A DNA stretch of 32,451 bases from a virus: positions 1 to 32,451 of IMG/VR virus record IMGVR_UViG_3300032087_002866; one strand, 5' to 3'. Numbering within the stretch: position 1 is the first letter of the stretch; every line of letters begins with the position of its first letter. The position numbers and the translations under genes were made by a program. The notes beneath the pieces were generated by a model. That model saw only the letters and a program-made list of their open reading frames with translations, was not told the origin of the DNA and did no database searches. Positions 4,763-11,590 of this stretch are shown here, piece by piece.

Positions 4763-4834
4763 GGGCAGTTTTGCTCATGCCCAGGAGCATTCAACACCAG
4801 TAATTTTAGGGTTACACCCTGCACCTGGTTACTG
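4763..4834 (-). other. Inverted repeats after the FkbM gene, possible terminator region
   Basis: GGGCA (4763-4767) pairs with TGCCC (4778-4782), or TGCTC (4772-4776) pairs with GAGCA (4785-4789); these two exclude each other. Nearer the gene, AGGGT-TAC-ACCCT lies inside a CAGTAA/TTACTG pair. Any of these could end transcription of the leftward operon 6243-4835, but none is followed by a long T tract. Confidence 0.35.
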
Positions 4835-5647
4835 TTAAATTTCTTCAAAGAGTGTGTCATATGTGTTCGAGTATAAATTTGTGTGCCATTCACGAGGCAC
4901 AAAGAACAAGTCAATTTCTCTGCGTAGTGCCACGCCGTTGTGCAGTAGTGTTTGACGTTGATTTGTGAACTCTCCATCAAGCCAACCCTGTTTTTTTGAA
5001 CAGACTCTATAGTCTCGCTGTCGCATCCAGTCAATCATAGCCTGTGCAGTATAACCAAATTTTTGACTGAAAGCAGGATTTACTTCTGCCTGCACCAGTG
5101 GACGATTCTGTTGTAGTGTGTGTTCTGCACCCTGTAACACGTAGAGTTCATATCCTTCAACGTCTATTTTTACAAAATCCACCTCGTCAAAACCGTATGA
5201 GTCAAGTGTTTGCACGTTCACTGTGTGTCGCTGTTTTTCTGATCCTTTTGCACGTGGATTGTAGGGTGTGTGATCTATAAAATTATGTCCATTGCATTGA
5301 GGCACTACCATGATGTCTGCGGTGCCTGGTCTATCTCCAAGTGCTTCTTTGTATAGTGTGGTGTTGGTGACACCGTTGTCTCTTACTGTGTTGTGCCATA
5401 GTGTTTGTGTGGTTGGTGTTGGTTCCCAGCAGTGAACATGATCAAAACGTTCTGCATAGTGTATGGCATTCAGTGCATTGTTTGATCCAATGTCCAAACA
5501 CACACGCCACGTGGGTAGTATTTTCTGCACAAAGTCCCAATTGGTTGATTGATACTGTCCATACTGTAATCTATTCTTAAGGATGTTGTCACCCTCTTCA
5601 ACCCAGTATGTTTTTCCATTCTTTGAGTGTATTGCTTCGATATTCAT
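4835..5647 (-). CDS. FkbM-family SAM-dependent methyltransferase
   Basis: 270 residues on the minus strand. CLDIGSNNALNAIHYAERF is the SAM-binding motif I, and VHCWEPTPTT carries the acidic residue of motif II. DEVDFVKIDVEGYELYVLQG matches the FkbM signature (VDFxKIDVEGxExxVLxGA) closely. FkbM enzymes methylate hydroxyl groups of sugars or polyketides. A C-terminal extension of about 60 residues follows the core. Its ATG overlaps the stop of the upstream gene by one base (TAATG), so the two are coupled. In this glycosyltransferase-rich genome O-methylation of a phage-added or surface sugar is the most likely task. Confidence 0.85.
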   Translation of the reverse strand: MNIEAIHSKNGKTYWVEEGDNILKNRLQYGQYQSTNWDFVQKILPTWRVCLDIGSNNALNAIHYAERFDHVHCWEPTPTTQTLWHNTVRDNGVTNTTLYKEALGDRPGTADIMVVPQCNGHNFIDHTPYNPRAKGSEKQRHTVNVQTLDSYGFDEVDFVKIDVEGYELYVLQGAEHTLQQNRPLVQAEVNPAFSQKFGYTAQAMIDWMRQRDYRVCSKKQGWLDGEFTNQRQTLLHNGVALRREIDLFFVPREWHTNLYSNTYDTLFEEI

Positions 5648-5997
5648 TATTCAAACAGTTTCCCAAATGTGCCTTGCGACTTCCAATATTCAGCCAAGCA
5701 TTCTGCTAATTCTTCTTTGGTCACAACATAGTTGATTTGAACTTCTGAATCAGCATTTACCAAACCTTCGTCTTTGAGTTTGAGGTTGCTTACCACAACA
5801 CCTTTGCGTTGACCCATGTTTACGATGTGTTCCCAACGACGCCAATTCATCATGCCTGGATCTATATATGATTTGTAATCCGCTTGTGACTTTATGCCTT
5901 TGAAGTGAACTTCGTATATGTGTCCACCGTGCATTGAACCACGTTCAACAACAGCAGTGATAAACACTGGTTCATCTATTTTCTTGTATTTTGCCAT
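5647..5997 (-). CDS. Conserved-looking phage protein of unknown function
   Basis: 116 residues on the minus strand with Shine-Dalgarno AAAGGAG 6 bases before the ATG. It has mixed alpha/beta character: N-terminal strands (EPVFITAVVERGSM, GGHIYEVHFKGI), a loop with aromatic residues (MMNWRRWEHIV) and a C-terminal helix (VTKEELAECLAEYWKSQ). The N-terminal half resembles a small beta-barrel, but a single-strand DNA-binding role cannot be supported. It is translationally coupled to the FkbM gene through TAATG. Confidence 0.6.
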   Translation of the reverse strand: MAKYKKIDEPVFITAVVERGSMHGGHIYEVHFKGIKSQADYKSYIDPGMMNWRRWEHIVNMGQRKGVVVSNLKLKDEGLVNADSEVQINYVVTKEELAECLAEYWKSQGTFGKLFE

Positions 5998-6015
5998 TTT
6001 TGCTCCTTTTGTTTA

Positions 6016-6243
6016 TTATACAGTCTTTTGGAGAGGTTTGCAAGAGCCACGATAACCATTTCTTGTTTTCCATCCGCCAAATTCACTTTCTTTTACTGTG
6101 TTGACCACAATTTCTGCGTCATACATCAATTCAAGTCTAAGAATCTCATAACCTAAATCTTGGTGGTCAGTGCATACCCAATGCACATTTGCATTTTGAT
6201 TAGATGCTTTGGGCACACGTGGTTGTAGTTTATAAAATGCCAT
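6016..6243 (-). CDS. Small protein of unknown function, first gene of the leftward operon
   Basis: 75 residues on the minus strand with Shine-Dalgarno AAAGGAG before the ATG at 6243. It contains a HWVCTDHQDLGYEILRLEL segment with two histidines and a cysteine, a later GGWKTRNGYRGSCKP, and no recognised domain. The divergent late-type promoter box at 6279-6286 lies about 35 bases upstream. It is followed closely by the 5647-5997 gene on the same strand. Confidence 0.6.
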   Translation of the reverse strand: MAFYKLQPRVPKASNQNANVHWVCTDHQDLGYEILRLELMYDAEIVVNTVKESEFGGWKTRNGYRGSCKPLQKTV

Positions 6244-6267
6244 TTGTTTCTCCTTTTCTTAACTTTA

Positions 6268-6288
6268 TTTATAAATATTATTTATAAA
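6268..6288. promoter_or_regulatory. Palindrome holding two divergent TATAAATA boxes
   Basis: TTTATAAAT-ATT-ATTTATAAA is a perfect 9-bp inverted repeat. It contains TATAAATA rightward (6270-6277) and leftward (6286-6279). The first serves the glycosyltransferase operon starting at 6304, the second the leftward operon starting at 6243. Both match the T4 late promoter consensus exactly. Confidence 0.6.
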
Positions 6289-6303
6289 GGGGAGATAAAA
6301 CTG

Positions 6304-6897
6304 ATGCGAATAGTAACAACAAGATGGGGAACCAAGTATTCAGCATTTGATGTTGAAAGGCTCTACAGCCAATGCCGTGCATGGTGTGACTTTGACAAAT
6401 TTGTGTGCATAACAGATCAACCAGAACAGTTACATCCTGAGATTGAACGAATTGACTTTCCATCAGTGCCCAAGTATACCACTTGGTGGAGCAAGATTAT
6501 TCAATTTTCACTGTTTACACAAGGGCAAAGTGTAAGCATGGACATTGACATACACATTAGAGATCGAGCAGAGTTTCAATTTAGCACAAATAAACTGTTG
6601 ATGCAGTTAGATCCACTTGCACAGTATCATCCACACAAAAACATCAAATATGTGAATTCAAGTGTTATCACATACCAAGGTGATTGGAGTTGGATCACAG
6701 AAAAATACAATGCAAGTTGGCAAGACATACAAGCACGTTATAGAGGTGACCAAGAATGGTTATGGGGTGATCACCAAGACCGTATTGCATATCACAAACC
6801 CATATTTGAATCATACAAATGGAGTGCAAAACAGCGAGGTTATTCTGTAATGCCTATTGTAAACTATCATGGCCAAGATGTAAAGGACAAAGCATGA
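6304..6897 (+). CDS. GT-A-like glycosyltransferase
   Basis: 197 residues starting at ATG 6304 after GGGGAG (6289-6294); an upstream in-frame start at 6244 would read through the promoter palindrome and was rejected. The N-terminus (MRIVTTRWGTKYSAFDVERL) is the first strand and loop of a nucleotide-sugar-binding fold, CRAWCDFDKFVCITDQ is the second, and SVSMDIDIHI holds the DxD metal site (D80, D82). The order matches small phage and capsule-locus glycosyltransferases. The gene overlaps the next in ATGA and leads an operon of at least ten coupled genes. Confidence 0.7.
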   Translation: MRIVTTRWGTKYSAFDVERLYSQCRAWCDFDKFVCITDQPEQLHPEIERIDFPSVPKYTTWWSKIIQFSLFTQGQSVSMDIDIHIRDRAEFQFSTNKLLMQLDPLAQYHPHKNIKYVNSSVITYQGDWSWITEKYNASWQDIQARYRGDQEWLWGDHQDRIAYHKPIFESYKWSAKQRGYSVMPIVNYHGQDVKDKA

Positions 6898-7796
6898 CAG
6901 ACGCACTAAGAACACATGGTTGGGGATACTTTCCTATAGATCCAAAATATAAGGGCGAAGACTTTCGCAAAGGTGTAACACCTTTGTTCTACAAAGACCG
7001 GTTTGATTTTACAAAAAGTTATGTTCTTGTAGGTGTAGAAACTAATCGTATGTTTCAACCTGGATCAGAGCCTAAGGAGTTAGACTTCTTTCATTGGGAT
7101 AATTCAATGCAACCTTGGTTAAGACACATAACACCTGCAAATGGATCAGGACACAAACTATGGAGTAGACTAACCTATCGTGGTTGGTGTATGCCCAAGG
7201 ATTCACCTGCACTTGAAACACATAGACAAAGAATAAACAAACGCCTTAGAGAAGATTCACAAGGTAAAATAAGAGACATTGCAGAACTATGGGGAGGCAA
7301 CCGTCCTACTCGAGTGCCTGTTCGCAAACACGCATTAGTTTGTCCCTCATCTCATCGAAACCATCAACATTTTTTCAAGCAATCACAGGAACAATGGTTG
7401 ACTATGGTAAAAAGAGGATTACGTGAACAAGGATACACCTATTCAATAAGACAAAAAGTAGGTGTCAATGCAAGAAAAACAAATCAAACAACTGATCAAC
7501 TAAAACGTGAAGACTGTGATCTATTGGTTGCAAATTATAGTGCCTGTGCCTCAGAAGCAGTGGTGTTAGGTTATCCTATTGTAACAACAACTGATCAGAA
7601 TCCAGCAAGAGCAGTATCAACACCTTGGGAAGATTTTTGTCAAGGCACAATAAAAGAATACACAGCAGAACAAATAGATCATTGGACTACAAGAATATGT
7701 GCATACACTTGGCATAGACATGACCTTGATCGTTTGGCATGGATTGATACACATCCACAAGCAGAACATTTAAGGAAAGCAAGATATGAGTCATAG
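6894..7796 (+). CDS. GT-B-like glycosyl- or glycerophosphotransferase
   Basis: 300 residues; the ATG at 6894 overlaps the previous stop in ATGA. The first half has a VLVGVETNR strand and WSRLTYRGWCMPKDSPALET. The second half begins at VCPSSHRNHQHFF (149-161) and contains DLLVANYSACASEAVVLGYPIV (209-230 region), the pattern in which GT-B enzymes bind the nucleotide-sugar: a strand, a serine-rich turn and an EA...G.P step. CDP-glycerol glycerophosphotransferases and capsule enzymes share it. Catalytic residues cannot be assigned with certainty. It follows a GT-A protein and precedes a methyltransferase, consistent with stepwise glycan building. Confidence 0.6.
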   Translation: MTDALRTHGWGYFPIDPKYKGEDFRKGVTPLFYKDRFDFTKSYVLVGVETNRMFQPGSEPKELDFFHWDNSMQPWLRHITPANGSGHKLWSRLTYRGWCMPKDSPALETHRQRINKRLREDSQGKIRDIAELWGGNRPTRVPVRKHALVCPSSHRNHQHFFKQSQEQWLTMVKRGLREQGYTYSIRQKVGVNARKTNQTTDQLKREDCDLLVANYSACASEAVVLGYPIVTTTDQNPARAVSTPWEDFCQGTIKEYTAEQIDHWTTRICAYTWHRHDLDRLAWIDTHPQAEHLRKARYES

Positions 7797-8268
7797 AAAA
7801 ACCGCATTAGAAAAATTTATACGAGAACACAACCTGTTGCGTGGTGCAGAAATAGGTGTGTGGCAAGGAGAAACATCAGAACATTTATTAAGAAACACAG
7901 ATTGTTTTTTATATCTTGTGGACCTATGGAGTGCAAGTCCTAAGTATGAAACTTGGGATCATGATGCAAATAAAAAACGTGCAACAGACAGAATTAAAGA
8001 TTTACAAAATTACAAAATACTACAAGGTGTAAGTTGGCAAGTAGCAGAACAAATACAAGACAATGAATTAGATTTTGTTTTCATAGATGGCGACCATTCA
8101 ACTGAAGGTGTTGTAAGTGATATACAAGCATACACGCCAAAAGTAAAAACAGGTGGTTACATTATGGGACATGATTGGGATTGGACTACTGTTCAAACAG
8201 CAGTAAGACAGTTCTGTGAACCACAAACACTAACAAATGGTATTTGGTATTACAAAAAGGAGAACTAA
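7786..8268 (+). CDS. Class I methyltransferase, Methyltransf_24/macrocin-type
   Basis: 160 residues overlapping the previous gene by 11 bases. RGAEIGVWQGETSEHLL (19-35) is motif I; FLYLVDLWSASP holds the acidic motif II; DFVFIDGDHSTEGVVSDI (96-113) is the metal-associated motif of Methyltransf_24 and TylF-like enzymes; GGYIMGHDW (123-131) follows on the next strand. These enzymes methylate sugar hydroxyls and often need Mg2+. The family length is about 180-220, so this is a compact form. Substrate is probably the sugar handled by the neighbouring transferases. Confidence 0.8.
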   Translation: MSHRKTALEKFIREHNLLRGAEIGVWQGETSEHLLRNTDCFLYLVDLWSASPKYETWDHDANKKRATDRIKDLQNYKILQGVSWQVAEQIQDNELDFVFIDGDHSTEGVVSDIQAYTPKVKTGGYIMGHDWDWTTVQTAVRQFCEPQTLTNGIWYYKKEN

Positions 8269-8619
8269 ATGAAAGCAGGTAAAATTTGGGGGCAAACAGA
8301 ATTAATTCATGCAAACGGTGTTCTTGAATTTCATCGCATTGAATTTAAAAAAGGTTTCAAGTGTTCAGAACATGAACATCAATTTAAATGGAATGGTTTC
8401 TATGTAGAGTCAGGCGAAATGATTGTTCGTGTATGGCAAGACGGAGACCAAAAAGGTTTGGTAGATGAAACTGTTCTTAGAGCAGGCGACTTTACACAGG
8501 TAAAGCCAGGTAAGATACATCAATTTGAAGGCGTCAAAGATGGTGTTGCATTTGAACTGTATTGGGCAGAATTCAATCACAGCGATATAGTAAGACGCAC
8601 AGTAGGGAGTAAGACATAA
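8269..8619 (+). CDS. Cupin-domain protein, possibly sugar-modifying
   Basis: 116 residues starting directly after the methyltransferase stop, with AAGGAG 6 bases upstream. Cupin motif 1 is seen in CSEHEHQFKWNGFYVESGE (32-50) with metal ligands H35 and H37, and motif 2 in RAGDFTQVKPGKIHQFEG (71-88) with H84. The single-domain size and WNGFYVESGEM resemble the C-terminal cupin of mannose-6-phosphate isomerases and related sugar-binding cupins. An epimerase or isomerase role in the glycan pathway is plausible, but a purely binding role cannot be excluded. Coupled to the next gene by TAATG. Confidence 0.75.
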   Translation: MKAGKIWGQTELIHANGVLEFHRIEFKKGFKCSEHEHQFKWNGFYVESGEMIVRVWQDGDQKGLVDETVLRAGDFTQVKPGKIHQFEGVKDGVAFELYWAEFNHSDIVRRTVGSKT

Positions 8620-8990
8620 TGGTTTTCAAAAAAGGAGAAATAACCAATCCAAAAGGAGGACCTAAAAAATATGATATTCCTTCTGATTGGAGCAAAAAAT
8701 ATTCAATGGCCAAAGCACAAGCAAAATATAGACGTGAAGAATGGGCCTTTGATGAACACAGTTGGTATAAGGTATGGTTAGACAGTGGTGTTATTGATCA
8801 TATGGGCAAACACATTCACAGTTATTGTATGACACGCAAGGATAAAATTGAAGCATGGGGTCCACACAACTGCATAATCATTCCAAGACGCAAACATTTT
8901 AGAAAAATGGCCTATGTTGGGTTTCATAAATTTCCAAACGCAGATTGGAGACCACAAGACGGAGTTAAAAATGCCAAAGAGTCAGAATAG
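8619..8990 (+). CDS. Divergent HNH-like protein
   Basis: 123 residues, TAATG-coupled, Shine-Dalgarno GGGAG. The N-terminus is basic (FKKGEITNPKGGPKKYD). The core HSYCMTRKDKIEAWGPHNCI (residues 67-86) parallels the LDRIDNxGxYxPxNCRW segment of HNH nucleases and of the gene that follows: a basic-acidic pair, WGPHNC, then a strand and basic helix (IIIPRRKHFRKM). The first catalytic histidine is not obvious, so it may be an inactive or DNA-binding relative. It overlaps the next gene by 20 bases. Confidence 0.5.
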   Translation: MVFKKGEITNPKGGPKKYDIPSDWSKKYSMAKAQAKYRREEWAFDEHSWYKVWLDSGVIDHMGKHIHSYCMTRKDKIEAWGPHNCIIIPRRKHFRKMAYVGFHKFPNADWRPQDGVKNAKESE

Positions 8991-9423
8991 TTATTATACA
9001 AGTCTACGCAAAGAATATCCACGCACTTGGCGTATTTGGTATCGCATGAACAAAAGATGTGAAGACAATCAAAAAGGATATTTTGAAGTTGAAGTTTGTG
9101 ATGAATGGAGCAGAGAATTTTCACAAGAAGAAGGCTTTATCAACTTTGTAGATGACATGGGTCCAAGTGAAAAAGATCTTGAAATAGATAGAATAGATCC
9201 TTGGGGCAATTACGAACCAAACAACTGCCGTTGGGTAACAAGAAAGGTGCAAAACAATAATTACAGATTTCATCATTCAGAAAGAGGTAAAATACTTGCA
9301 CGAGCAAAAGCAAATGGTCTCAGTAAAGGCACAGTTTACAGTAGATTGCAAAGAGGTTGGGCAATCGAAGATGCAGTATCATTACCGCCATCGCAGATCA
9401 ATTACAAGGACAGAATATGTTAA
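8971..9423 (+). CDS. HNH endonuclease-like protein with C-terminal HTH module
   Basis: 150 residues beginning at ATG 8971 after GGAG; a longer upstream start would run deep inside the previous gene. TWRIWYRMNKRCED (19-32), VCDEWS (42-47) and EIDRIDPWGNYEPNNCRWVT (71-90) form the classical sequence pattern of phage HNH proteins. Residues about 105-140 (RAKANGLSKGTVYSRLQRGW then AIEDAVSLPP) form the helix-turn-helix module often found behind HNH domains of homing endonucleases. It is placed in an operon, not inside an interrupted gene, so it may act on competing DNA, in packaging, or be a free-standing homing enzyme. Confidence 0.7.
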   Translation: MPKSQNSYYTSLRKEYPRTWRIWYRMNKRCEDNQKGYFEVEVCDEWSREFSQEEGFINFVDDMGPSEKDLEIDRIDPWGNYEPNNCRWVTRKVQNNNYRFHHSERGKILARAKANGLSKGTVYSRLQRGWAIEDAVSLPPSQINYKDRIC

Positions 9424-9638
9424 ATGAAGACTTTGATCCTCTAAAAGAATTAGAAGAACTAAAAAAATTTGCCACAGCGGCAGACAAACATATTGCACAA
9501 CTGCATAAGAATCAAGGTCAAATCCTTATTGCTGTTAATCAATTGTCTCAAACAATAGAAGAACAAGCACAAAGAATTACAGAACTTACAAACACACTCG
9601 TGGAGACAAAAAATGAAACTACCAGAAAGAAACGATAG
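9417..9638 (+). CDS. Small coiled-coil protein
   Basis: 73 residues from ATG 9417 with AAGGA upstream; it overlaps the HNH gene by 7 bases. Heptads extend nearly end to end (PLKELEELKKFATAADKHIA, IAVNQLSQTIEEQAQRITEL) and the C-terminus is basic (TRKKR). It overlaps by 26 bases with the next gene, which codes for a small membrane protein. A lysis accessory or structural adaptor would fit that pairing. No family recognised. Confidence 0.6.
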   Translation: MLNEDFDPLKELEELKKFATAADKHIAQLHKNQGQILIAVNQLSQTIEEQAQRITELTNTLVETKNETTRKKR

Positions 9639-9792
9639 ATACTTGGTGCCAACATCAACTGTTGTTGGTTCTATATTATTAATTGCACACCTTACAGGCA
9701 CTATTAGTGGTTGGTGGGCAATCCTATATGTGCCATTGTTGTTTATGGGACACAGCATTGAATATAAGAGTATGTTACTATGGCCCAAATAG
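9613..9792 (+). CDS. Small two-helix membrane protein, holin candidate
   Basis: 59 residues, ATG 9613, stop TAG 9790-9792, Shine-Dalgarno GGAG (9602-9605) 7 bases upstream. After a basic N-terminus (MKLPERNDRYLVP) come two hydrophobic segments, TVVGSILLIAHLTGTISGWW and AILYVPLLFMG, with a short polar tail. It overlaps the coiled-coil gene before it by 26 bases and the gene after it by 13 bases, typical of tightly packed real genes. The size and two membrane helices fit a small class II holin, but other membrane roles are possible. Confidence 0.6.
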   Translation: MKLPERNDRYLVPTSTVVGSILLIAHLTGTISGWWAILYVPLLFMGHSIEYKSMLLWPK

Positions 9793-10316
9793 CAATCGTT
9801 GGCAACGGACCTGCAAGAGAACTGTATGATGATTTTGACGGCACAATCATCGCCTGCAATATTCCGCAGATTAAAAAATATGATTACATAGCAATGGTAG
9901 ATAGAAAAGCCTTGGACTATGTAATACACAACAAACTAACATTCAAAAAACCTATCCTCATACCTACAGAATTAAAAGGTAGAGCACAAGAATATCAAGA
10001 CACAAAAATTATCACAACATTTCAAAATAAATTAATGAATTGTGCGGCAACCGCCGCTTTCCATTTTGCACAAGAATATGATACAATATGGTTATACGGT
10101 TGCAACGCATTATGGAGTGAAGAAACAAAAAGTTCACAAGACGAATTCATTCCAAGACCCTATAGAGCAAACAATTTGCATTTACAGTGGAGAGAAAGGT
10201 GGAAACAGGTGTGGCAAACAGGCAAGCATTTTGTTATTGTTCATCCGCATGGAGTTACACCACAAGATTATGGCGAAAATGTTCAATGGTATAGTGTTAC
10301 GCGAGCAAATCCTTAA
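9780..10316 (+). CDS. Protein with N-terminal GNGP nucleotide-binding-like motif (MptE/GT29-like)
   Basis: 178 residues. It opens with AQIAIVGNGPARELYDDFDG, a strand-turn-helix with GNGP seen in MptE-like (DUF115) proteins and in bacterial glycosyltransferases related to sialyltransferases. TIIACNIPQIKKYDYIAMVD follows as the second alpha-beta unit. A helical middle (MNCAATAAFHFAQEYDTIWL) precedes YGCNALWSEE. The order fits a small Rossmann-like enzyme acting on a nucleotide-linked substrate. Its position in the glycan operon favours a transferase, but the class is uncertain. It overlaps the next gene by 38 bases. Confidence 0.5.
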   Translation: MAQIAIVGNGPARELYDDFDGTIIACNIPQIKKYDYIAMVDRKALDYVIHNKLTFKKPILIPTELKGRAQEYQDTKIITTFQNKLMNCAATAAFHFAQEYDTIWLYGCNALWSEETKSSQDEFIPRPYRANNLHLQWRERWKQVWQTGKHFVIVHPHGVTPQDYGENVQWYSVTRANP

Positions 10317-10728
10317 GTTTGTAAGGCATTATATAACAAAACCTCAGAAGAAAATAGGTGGCATGGCTATATGTCCATTTGCCAAACAGTATCTAAGTGA
10401 CATAGAAGTCATAGTAGTTGAAGACTATGCAAAACACATAGATACCGTGTGTCAACTTATACATCCACTGCACGTTGAAGCGGTTGTTATAGGTGGACCT
10501 ATGCAAGACTATGATGAAATGTATAGCATGGTTGCACGTTTTAACAAACGATACCACAAACGTGATATTGAAATACTGTTGATGCACCCTGACACAGAAG
10601 AACCACCATTGCCTTTGAACTACAACTTCAAATATTCACCATTGGTTATAGTGCAAAAAAGAAGCACACTACAAAAGGCTCGTAATATCCTGGAAAAGAG
10701 CGGCAGATACTACAAATATTATAAATAA
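10279..10728 (+). CDS. Conserved-looking phage protein with CPFAK motif
   Basis: 149 residues if ATG 10279 is used (MFNGIVLREQILKFVRHY); starts at 10267 or GTG 10294 are alternatives because no strong ribosome binding site distinguishes them. GGMAICPFAKQYLSDIEVIV resembles the NxCPFA region of DUF1415-like proteins, and VEAVVIGGP with a downstream EILLMHPDTEEPP forms an alternating strand pattern. The function is unknown. The last codons overlap the TATAAATA box of the next unit (10720-10727). Confidence 0.55.
   Translation: MFNGIVLREQILKFVRHYITKPQKKIGGMAICPFAKQYLSDIEVIVVEDYAKHIDTVCQLIHPLHVEAVVIGGPMQDYDEMYSMVARFNKRYHKRDIEILLMHPDTEEPPLPLNYNFKYSPLVIVQKRSTLQKARNILEKSGRYYKYYK
10720..10727 (+). 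promoter_or_regulatory. T4-late-like promoter box (TATAAATA, exact)
   Basis: An exact match to the T4 late consensus, 34 bases before the start at 10762, at the boundary between the glycan operon and the fibre genes. Confidence 0.55.
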
Positions 10729-10761
10729 TAGTAGGTGCAATAAAAACCAAAGGAGCAATCG

Positions 10762-11580
10762 ATGACAATCACACTAAGACAAGAGTCCGATGCAAGAGCA
10801 ACCACGAAAGGTTCTGCCTTAACATTCGCAGAATTAGATAACAACTTCAAAGACGTTTTAAACAGGGCAACTCTTGTAGTAGAAGACTCATCTAACACAC
10901 AAGCAACATTAGGTAATGATGGTGCCAAAACAGCAGAATTAAAATTTGCAGGTGCTGGCGGATTAACCACAGCAGTAACAACAGATTCAACAGGACAAGT
11001 AATCCTAACACTTACACAAGCGGCCTCATCAGGTGGCATTTCAGAAGTAGTAGGTGGAACCAACATAACAGTTTCAAGTCCAGACTCAGCAGGAGCAGTA
11101 ACTATTGATGCAGATGTTCCTGTTACAGATATTGTAGCAGGTGATTCAAATATCAGCATTAGTAATGCAGATGATTCAGCAGGTGCATATTCTATTTCAC
11201 TTGCAGGCTCATTATCAAATCTTGTTTTAAATCAACCAACCTTTAAAGGATTCGCAGAAAACATTCAAACAATTACAGCAGATTCAACTGGTGCAATAAA
11301 CATTGATGTAGCAGATGGAAATGTTTGCGAAATTACTTTAACAGACAACGTGACATTTACAGGTTTCACAAACGCAACAAACGGACAAAGTGCTACACTG
11401 ATTCTTAAACAAGATACAAACGGAAACAGAACATTTACAGAAAGTTTAGATTCTGCTCAGTCGATGGTTTTTGCTGGGGGCACAAGCACACTTTCAACAA
11501 CAAGTAATGCAATAGATATAATGACTATTGTGTATGTTGGGGGCATTTATTACGCAAGTTTGTCAACAAACTTTAGTTAA
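10762..11580 (+). CDS. Virion appendage/fibre protein with TFAELDNNF motif
   Basis: 272 residues with Shine-Dalgarno AAAGGAG. The N-terminus MTITLRQESDARATTKGSAL followed by TFAELDNNF is a recognisable module at the start of structural proteins of marine T4-like and other phages. The rest is threonine-, serine- and glycine-rich beta sequence: GGTNITVSSPDSAGAVTIDA, then TFTGFTNATNGQSATLILKQ near the C-terminus, as in fibre tips. It carries two DSAG and two DSTG motifs. It is first in the fibre cluster after the late-type box at 10720. Confidence 0.75.
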   Translation: MTITLRQESDARATTKGSALTFAELDNNFKDVLNRATLVVEDSSNTQATLGNDGAKTAELKFAGAGGLTTAVTTDSTGQVILTLTQAASSGGISEVVGGTNITVSSPDSAGAVTIDADVPVTDIVAGDSNISISNADDSAGAYSISLAGSLSNLVLNQPTFKGFAENIQTITADSTGAINIDVADGNVCEITLTDNVTFTGFTNATNGQSATLILKQDTNGNRTFTESLDSAQSMVFAGGTSTLSTTSNAIDIMTIVYVGGIYYASLSTNFS

Positions 11581-11590
11581 GGAGTAGAAT

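Noticed and set aside
4711-5034. Leftward frame of 107 codons overlapping the FkbM gene
   Set aside because: Alternate frame of the FkbM methyltransferase, which has clear motifs.
10042-10278. Upstream extension of the CPFAK-motif protein
   Set aside because: The extra 79 codons are an alternate frame of the preceding gene and contain no family features; the start was set at 10279.
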